A DNA stretch of 64,000 nucleotides, taken from positions 1 through 64,000 of the forward strand of contig DATCDQ010000021.1 of assembly GCA_036510655.1 (NCBI GenBank), written 5' to 3'. The translations under genes and the position numbers were made by a program. Under the pieces are notes generated by a model that did not search any database, was not told the origin of the DNA, and saw nothing but the letters and a program-made list of their open reading frames with translations. The stretch is from Rathayibacter_A sp036510655 (GTDB lineage: Bacteria > Actinomycetota > Actinomycetes > Actinomycetales > Microbacteriaceae). Position 1 is the first letter of the stretch; the number at the start of each line of letters is the position of its first letter. Positions 59,146 through 64,000 of this stretch are shown piece after piece.

Positions 59146-61095
59146 GTGAGCACCAGCCAGCCCGATCCGATGATCGGCCGTCTCATCGATGGCCGATATC
59201 AGGTGCGCTCACGCATTGCACGAGGCGGCATGGCGACGGTCTACCTTGCAACGGATCTGCGTCTGGAACGGCGTGTGGCGATCAAGGTCATGCACGGTCA
59301 TCTCGCCGACGACAGCACGTTCAAGAGCCGGTTCGTGCAGGAGGCACGCAGCGCCGCCCGGCTGGCGCATCCGAACGTTGTCAACGTGTTCGACCAAGGC
59401 CAGGACTCCGACATGGCCTATCTCGTGATGGAGTATCTGCCGGGGATCACGTTGCGCGAACTGCTGAAGGACTACGGCAAACTCACGCCCGAGCAGACCA
59501 CCGACATCATGGAAGCGGTGCTCAGCGGCCTGGCCGCCGCACACAAGGCGGGAATCGTGCATCGCGATCTCAAGCCGGAGAACGTGCTGCTGGCAGACGA
59601 CGGCCGCATCAAGATCGGCGATTTCGGGTTGGCGCGGGCAGCGTCGAACAACACCGCGAGCGGGCAGGCCCTGCTCGGCACGATCGCGTACCTCTCCCCC
59701 GAACTTGTCACGCGTGGCGTTGCTGACGCTCGTAGCGACATCTATGCCCTGGGCATCATGATGTTCGAGATGCTGACCGGCGAGCAGCCGTTCCAGGGCG
59801 AACAGCCGATGCAGATCGCATACCAGCACGCGAACGATTCTGTGCCGGCGCCGAGTACCAAGATTCCCGGCGTTCCGCCCGAACTTGACCAGTTGGTGCT
59901 GTGGGCGACCGCACACGACCCTGAGGACCGGCCTCGCGACGCGAAGGTGATGCTCGAGCGGCTGCTCGAGGTCGAACGCGCCAGACGCGGGGGCACGGAC
60001 ATCCCGGCCGGGCTGGAGCCGACGATGGTGCTGCAGCCCGCAGCCGATCTCTCCTACCAGACCGGCGACACGCAGATCCTGGGCGGCGCGCTCTCACCGG
60101 CCGCGCAAGTGCGACCGGAGGCCTCGGCGACGGATGCCGTCGCAACCCTGGCCACGACGGCGCGAAAACGCCGCAGTAGGGGTTGGTGGGTTTTCGCGCT
60201 CGTCCTCGTGCTTGCCGCCGTGGCCGGCGGTACCGGATGGTATTTCGGTGCGGGCCCCGGAGCACAGGTCGCCGTGCCGCGGGTCGCTTCGCAAACGCAG
60301 GCCGCGGCAACGACCACTCTGAAACAACTCGAATTCGTCGTGAAGGCGGATCAGGTCTACAGCCTGACGATTGCCGCCGGTCTTGTCGTGAGCACAGATC
60401 CAGGAGCCGGAGCGCGAGCCCACAAGGGCAGCACCGTCACGCTGCACGTGTCCGAAGGCCGCAAACCCATCACGATACCGGCACTCGCCGGGCTCAGTCA
60501 GACTGACGCCGAGAAGGCGATCACGGATGCCGGCGCCCTCGTCGGCAAGACCGTCGACAAGCAATTCAACGCTGATGTTCCGAAGGGCACGGTGCTCTCC
60601 GCCGTGAAGGCCGACGACAACAAGGCCGACCTGTCCAAGGGTGGGAGTTACTTTCAGGGCCTGACCGTCAATCTGGTCGTGTCGCTCGGCCCGGTGCCCG
60701 ACGTATCGGGAAAGTCGGTCGCTGACGCCCAGGCCACGCTCGACGCTGTCGGGCTTAAAACCCAGTCTGGATCGCAGTCGTACAGTGACACTGTGCCCAG
60801 CGGGGCTGTGATCGAGGGCGTCCAGCAGAACGAGGGCATTGTGCGCCCCGGAGACATCATCCTGCTGAACACCTCGAGGGGGCCGGCACCGGTCGATGTA
60901 CCGGCGGTCGTCGGCAAGACCTGGGCAGACGCGAAGAAGGCGCTGACCGACGCCGGATTCAAGTTGAAGTACTCTACGACCGCCGATGTAGCGCCCGGGC
61001 TCTTCGTCGTGCAGTCGACCGACCCGGCCGGCGGCGTTTCTGCTCCGAAGGGATCGACGGTCACAGTCACGTTCGCGAATCCGTTCGGCGGCTAA
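59146..61095 (+). CDS. pknL: PASTA-domain Ser/Thr protein kinase (PknL/PknB type)
   Basis: The 649-residue kinase has an N-terminal eukaryotic-like domain (glycine loop RIARGGMATVY, VAIKVM Lys, HRDLKPENVLL catalytic loop, DFGLAR, APE-like SPEL), one membrane helix (WWVFALVLVLAAVAGGTGWYF at about 347-367) and four extracellular PASTA repeats that sense muropeptides or lipid II. GTG at 59146 is the start. Between a LysM hydrolase and aroG, and near the Rv2175c-like gene, it matches the PknL neighbourhood. It probably tunes cell-wall and division proteins. Confidence 0.92.
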   Translation: MSTSQPDPMIGRLIDGRYQVRSRIARGGMATVYLATDLRLERRVAIKVMHGHLADDSTFKSRFVQEARSAARLAHPNVVNVFDQGQDSDMAYLVMEYLPGITLRELLKDYGKLTPEQTTDIMEAVLSGLAAAHKAGIVHRDLKPENVLLADDGRIKIGDFGLARAASNNTASGQALLGTIAYLSPELVTRGVADARSDIYALGIMMFEMLTGEQPFQGEQPMQIAYQHANDSVPAPSTKIPGVPPELDQLVLWATAHDPEDRPRDAKVMLERLLEVERARRGGTDIPAGLEPTMVLQPAADLSYQTGDTQILGGALSPAAQVRPEASATDAVATLATTARKRRSRGWWVFALVLVLAAVAGGTGWYFGAGPGAQVAVPRVASQTQAAATTTLKQLEFVVKADQVYSLTIAAGLVVSTDPGAGARAHKGSTVTLHVSEGRKPITIPALAGLSQTDAEKAITDAGALVGKTVDKQFNADVPKGTVLSAVKADDNKADLSKGGSYFQGLTVNLVVSLGPVPDVSGKSVADAQATLDAVGLKTQSGSQSYSDTVPSGAVIEGVQQNEGIVRPGDIILLNTSRGPAPVDVPAVVGKTWADAKKALTDAGFKLKYSTTADVAPGLFVVQSTDPAGGVSAPKGSTVTVTFANPFGG

Positions 61096-61139
61096 CGCGG
61101 GCAACAAGTTGCAGCAACCGTTCGCAGCAACCGTTCGGG

Positions 61140-62516
61140 TCAGCTGCGGTGCACGCCCAGTTCTTCAGCCACCAGGAAGGCCAATTCCAGGGATTGCATG
61201 TGGTTCAGTCTGGGGTCGCAGAGCGACTCGTAACGTGTGGCCAGCGTCGCCTCGTCGATGTGTTCTGATCCGCCGAGGCACTCTGTGACATCATCACCGG
61301 TCAACTCGACGTGGATGCCGCCCGGGTGCGTTCCGGCAGCGCGGTGGGCCTCGAAGAACCCCTTGACCTCATCGACGACATCGTCGAACCGACGGGTCTT
61401 GTACCCGTTCGGTGTCGTCAGACCGTTGCCGTGCATCGGGTCCGTGACCCACAGCGGCAGCGCGCCACTGCCCTTGATCGCGTCGAGTAGCGGCGGCAGC
61501 GCCTCGCGCACGCGGCCGGCGCCCATCCGGGTGATGAACGTGAGGCGCCCGGGCTCGCGGTCGGCGTCGAGCTTGTCGATCAGCCGCAGCATCTCGTCGG
61601 GCGTCGTGGTCGGACCCAGCTTGACGCCGATCGGATTGCGCACGCGCGCCAGGAAGTCGACGTGGGCGCCGTTCAATTCTCGGGTGCGCTCGCCGATCCA
61701 AATGAAGTGCGCAGACGTGTTGTACGGTGTGCCGGTGCGGGAATCGATCCGCGTCATCGGCCGCTCGTAGTCCATCAACAGACCCTCGTGGCTGGCATAG
61801 AACTCAACACGCTTGAGTTCGTCGAAGTCGGCCCCTGCCGCCTCCATGAACTTGATAGCCCGATCGATCTCCTTGGCCAGACCCTCGTAACGCTGATTTG
61901 CAGGGTTGGCCGCGAACCCTCGATTCCAGCTCTGCACCTCGCGCAGGTCGGCAAAACCGCCCTGCGTGAACGCCCGAATCAGATTCAGGGTCGACGCAGC
62001 CGTGTGGTAGCCCTTGACCAGACGTCGCGGATCGGCCTGGCGAGACTCGGGCGTGAAGTCATAGCCGTTGACGATGTCGCCACGGTATGCGGGCAATGTG
62101 ACACCGCCACGCGTCTCCGTGTCGCTGGAGCGGGGCTTCGCGAATTGGCCGGCCATCCGCCCCATCTTGATGACGGGTACCGATGCACCGTAGGTCAGAA
62201 CGACTGCCATTTGCAGGATGGTCTTGACGCGGTCTCTGATCTGGTCTGCGGTCGCCCCAGCGAACGTCTCCGCGCAGTCCCCACCTTGGAGGAGGAACGC
62301 TTCACCGCGCGCCGCCTGCGCAAGGCGCATGCGCAACTGATCGACCTCGCCGGCGAACACGAGCGGCGGGAGGGCGGCGATCTCAGCGGATGCTGCGCGG
62401 ACAGCTTCATGATCGGGCCAGCTCGGCTGCTGCTTGATCGCCAGGGTGCGCCAGTGGTCCAATCCCGCAACCACGGTCTCGTCAGCCGACACGACGGGCT
62501 CGTTGGGATCTACCAC
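61140..62516 (-). CDS. aroG: class II 3-deoxy-7-phosphoheptulonate synthase (DAHP synthase)
   Basis: The 458-residue plant-like enzyme joins PEP and erythrose 4-phosphate, the first shikimate step. Recognisable blocks: QGGDCAETFAG, GRMAGQFAKPRSSDTE, ASHEGLLMDYERPMTR, VRNPIGVKLGPTTTP and GGIHVELTGDDVTECLGG with metal ligands. It is convergent with the kinase gene; plsC lies 10 bp upstream, probably in the same transcript. The place near pknL is the same as in mycobacteria (Rv2178c). Confidence 0.95.
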   Translation of the reverse strand: MVDPNEPVVSADETVVAGLDHWRTLAIKQQPSWPDHEAVRAASAEIAALPPLVFAGEVDQLRMRLAQAARGEAFLLQGGDCAETFAGATADQIRDRVKTILQMAVVLTYGASVPVIKMGRMAGQFAKPRSSDTETRGGVTLPAYRGDIVNGYDFTPESRQADPRRLVKGYHTAASTLNLIRAFTQGGFADLREVQSWNRGFAANPANQRYEGLAKEIDRAIKFMEAAGADFDELKRVEFYASHEGLLMDYERPMTRIDSRTGTPYNTSAHFIWIGERTRELNGAHVDFLARVRNPIGVKLGPTTTPDEMLRLIDKLDADREPGRLTFITRMGAGRVREALPPLLDAIKGSGALPLWVTDPMHGNGLTTPNGYKTRRFDDVVDEVKGFFEAHRAAGTHPGGIHVELTGDDVTECLGGSEHIDEATLATRYESLCDPRLNHMQSLELAFLVAEELGVHRS

Positions 62517-62525
62517 ACGAGGAGC

Positions 62526-63215
62526 TTATCGTGAATGGGAGGCCCGCCTTTCCTTGACCGTCGTGGCATACACGTCCGCATATTCCTGCCCGCCGAGAGC
62601 GTGCAGGTTGTAGACGATCTCGTCCGTGATCGACCGAAGAATGAAGCGGTCGCTCTCCATGCCCTCGAAACGGGAGAAGTCCAGAGCATCTCCGACGATG
62701 ATGCCGATCCGCCCCACCTTCGGCACTTTCGTGCCGATCGGCATCACCTTCTCGGTGTCCACCATCACGACAGGCACGACGGGAACGCGACCTTCGAGGA
62801 TCATTCTGGCGACGCCGGTGCGACCGCGATAGAGCTTCGCATCCGGGCTTCGCGTGCCCTCGGGATAGATTCCGAGCACGTCACCACCCGCAAGCACGCG
62901 CAATCCGGTGTTCAGCGATGCTTCTGACGCCTTGCCGCCCGAGCGGTCGATCGGCAACTGTCCTGTGGCCATCATGAACGTCTTCGTGAGCCACCCGATG
63001 AGCCCCTTACGGGTGAAGTACTCGCTCTTGGCCAGGAACGAGACGCGTCGTTCGATCATCAGCGGCAGAGTGATCGAATCGATGAAAGACAGATGGTTGC
63101 TCGCCAGGATCACGCCGCCATGCTTCGGAATCTTCTCGGCGCCGACCACCCATGGCCGGAAGATCGATTTGAAGATCGGACCGACGACCAGGTACTTCAT
63201 GATCCAGTAGAACAT
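62526..63215 (-). CDS. 1-acyl-sn-glycerol-3-phosphate acyltransferase (PlsC family)
   Basis: The 229-residue membrane-bound acyltransferase has SNHLSFIDS (the NHxxxxD catalytic motif), RVSFLAKSEYF, GIYPEGTRSPD and VPVVPVVMV. It makes phosphatidic acid or a related lipid. The hydrophobic N-terminus (FYWIMKYLVVGPIF) is the membrane attachment. The context corresponds to Rv2182c. Confidence 0.92.
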   Translation of the reverse strand: MFYWIMKYLVVGPIFKSIFRPWVVGAEKIPKHGGVILASNHLSFIDSITLPLMIERRVSFLAKSEYFTRKGLIGWLTKTFMMATGQLPIDRSGGKASEASLNTGLRVLAGGDVLGIYPEGTRSPDAKLYRGRTGVARMILEGRVPVVPVVMVDTEKVMPIGTKVPKVGRIGIIVGDALDFSRFEGMESDRFILRSITDEIVYNLHALGGQEYADVYATTVKERRASHSR

Positions 63216-63301
63216 CGTGGATGACCCCCCTCACGCTGTGCGCTTCAGCTTAGGACCACCGGCGACACCGTGGTGCGTCCCGTAGTTCAGATTGCTGCGG
63301 C

Positions 63302-64000
63302 TTATCGAGTTTGCGCGTGCAGGCGCGCGAGGTCCGCGGCGCCGACAACGCCCGCATTGTTCACCAGTTCTGCAATCTGGAATTCCGGCTCAGGATGATA
63401 ACCGCGAGCAGGCAGATTCTCCAGGAACGCTGCCCGAATCGGTTCGAGTAGCAGTTCGCCGGCCTGTGCGACACCACCGCCGAACACGAACAGTTGCGGG
63501 TCGAGCACCGCGCCGAGGCTCGCACACGCTTGACCGAGGCTGTCGCCGAGCTGGCGGAGCGCGGCAAGTGCCCCCGGATCTCCGCTCATGATGAGCGCGC
63601 TGATGTCTTCGCCGGAGAGGGTGCCCTTCCTCGCCCTGACATCGGCCAAAGCCTGGCCGATGCCGCCCGCATCGGCCAACTCGTTCCCCATCCGCTGCAA
63701 CGCGCGACCAGAGCCGTATTGCTCGATACAGCCGTGAGCGCCGCAGCCGCACGGAAGGCCACCGGGCACCAGGCGCAGGTGGCCGAGTTCGGCGCCGGCA
63801 CCGAACCCGCCGCGGAACAGTGCGTCGTTGCTGACAATTGCTCCGCCGACACCTGTACCGATCGTGAGCATCACCATGTCGCTCACAAGACGGCCGGCGC
63901 CGAAGCGGAATTCGGCCCAGCCTGCAGCATTTGCGTCGTTTTCGACGACGACGGGGATGTTCAGCCGTGCCTCGAGGTTGTCGCGGAACGGCTCGTTGCG
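63302..64000 (-). CDS. ROK family glucokinase, 5' end cut by the window edge
   Basis: Only the C-terminal 232 residues are visible. They include ENDANAAGWAEFRFGAG, LTIGTGVGGAIV and the zinc motif CGCGAHGCIEQYGSG (CxCGxxGCxE), which identify ROK sugar kinases; the ENDANAA and TGVGGA sequences fit glucokinase. The frame is open to base 64000. The zinc and catalytic residues in view are intact. It follows on the same strand 86 bp upstream of plsC. Confidence 0.9.
   Translation of the reverse strand, partial: RNEPFRDNLEARLNIPVVVENDANAAGWAEFRFGAGRLVSDMVMLTIGTGVGGAIVSNDALFRGGFGAGAELGHLRLVPGGLPCGCGAHGCIEQYGSGRALQRMGNELADAGGIGQALADVRARKGTLSGEDISALIMSGDPGALAALRQLGDSLGQACASLGAVLDPQLFVFGGGVAQAGELLLEPIRAAFLENLPARGYHPEPEFQIAELVNNAGVVGAADLARLHAQTR

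Noticed and set aside
61105..61138. Short direct repeat GCAGCAACCGTTCG between the kinase gene and aroG
   Set aside because: Only two adjacent copies in a small convergent gap; no stem or recognisable function.

Overview
The window is high-GC DNA with actinobacterial gene order and gene types: Wag31-type DivIVA, SepF, FtsZ without FtsA, QcrA/B/C with a di-haem QcrC, CtaF, an Rv2175c-like protein beside a PASTA kinase, and class II DAHP synthase. Protein features (MurE loop, FtsL/FtsI style, DUF3043, DUF3040) best fit Micrococcales, probably Microbacteriaceae. This placement is inference from recalled families, not a search. No tRNA, rRNA, CRISPR array, IS element or phage gene was seen. The right edge cuts a ROK glucokinase gene.

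Bases 1-14302 are accessory and variable. They start with a TetR-regulated redox locus: an F420-type NAD(P)-binding oxidoreductase, a TetR regulator, a decayed SDR gene and a hemerythrin-like fragment, with two near-duplicate promoters. Next come a RibD/DHFR-like reductase with a palindromic operator, a patatin-like lipase, a membrane protein coupled to a small XRE regulator behind a probably leaderless promoter, and a DUF4190 protein. A HelR-type RNA polymerase recycling ATPase follows, with a sequence matching the rifamycin-associated element (RAE) just upstream. Then come a nucleoside hydrolase-ABC exporter operon, argG, a Thr/Pro-rich M23 peptidase and a VOC protein.

Bases 14348-32320 are metabolism and respiration. 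trpD-dhaL-dhaM form a leftward operon that lacks dhaK. ctaE-qcrC-qcrA-qcrB (plus an RlmA-like methyltransferase) run rightward and meet leftward ctaC-ctaD-ctaF, so the cytochrome bcc-aa3 supercomplex genes converge on a 15-bp tandem repeat. Then follow an A-type Fe-S carrier, an M20 dipeptidase, DUF3043, an RNase HI/SnoaL-like fusion, pyrD, hisD-nrdR and a flavin reductase.

Bases 32340-55566 are one long leftward division and cell-wall block. In transcription order it reads mraZ, rsmH, ftsL, ftsI, murE, murF, mraY, murD, ftsW, murG, murC, ftsQ, ftsZ, yggS, sepF, yggT, divIVA, lspA, rluD, dnaE. Many genes overlap by 1-40 bp. MraZ-type repeats precede mraZ, and a hairpin leader precedes ftsZ.

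Bases 55752-64000 hold a DUF3040 protein, a polyprenyl diphosphate synthase, an Rv2175c-like DNA-binding protein, a LysM/lysozyme-like secreted protein, a PknL-type PASTA Ser/Thr kinase, class II DAHP synthase, a PlsC acyltransferase and the partial ROK glucokinase. This resembles the mycobacterial idsA2-Rv2175c-pknL-aroG neighbourhood.
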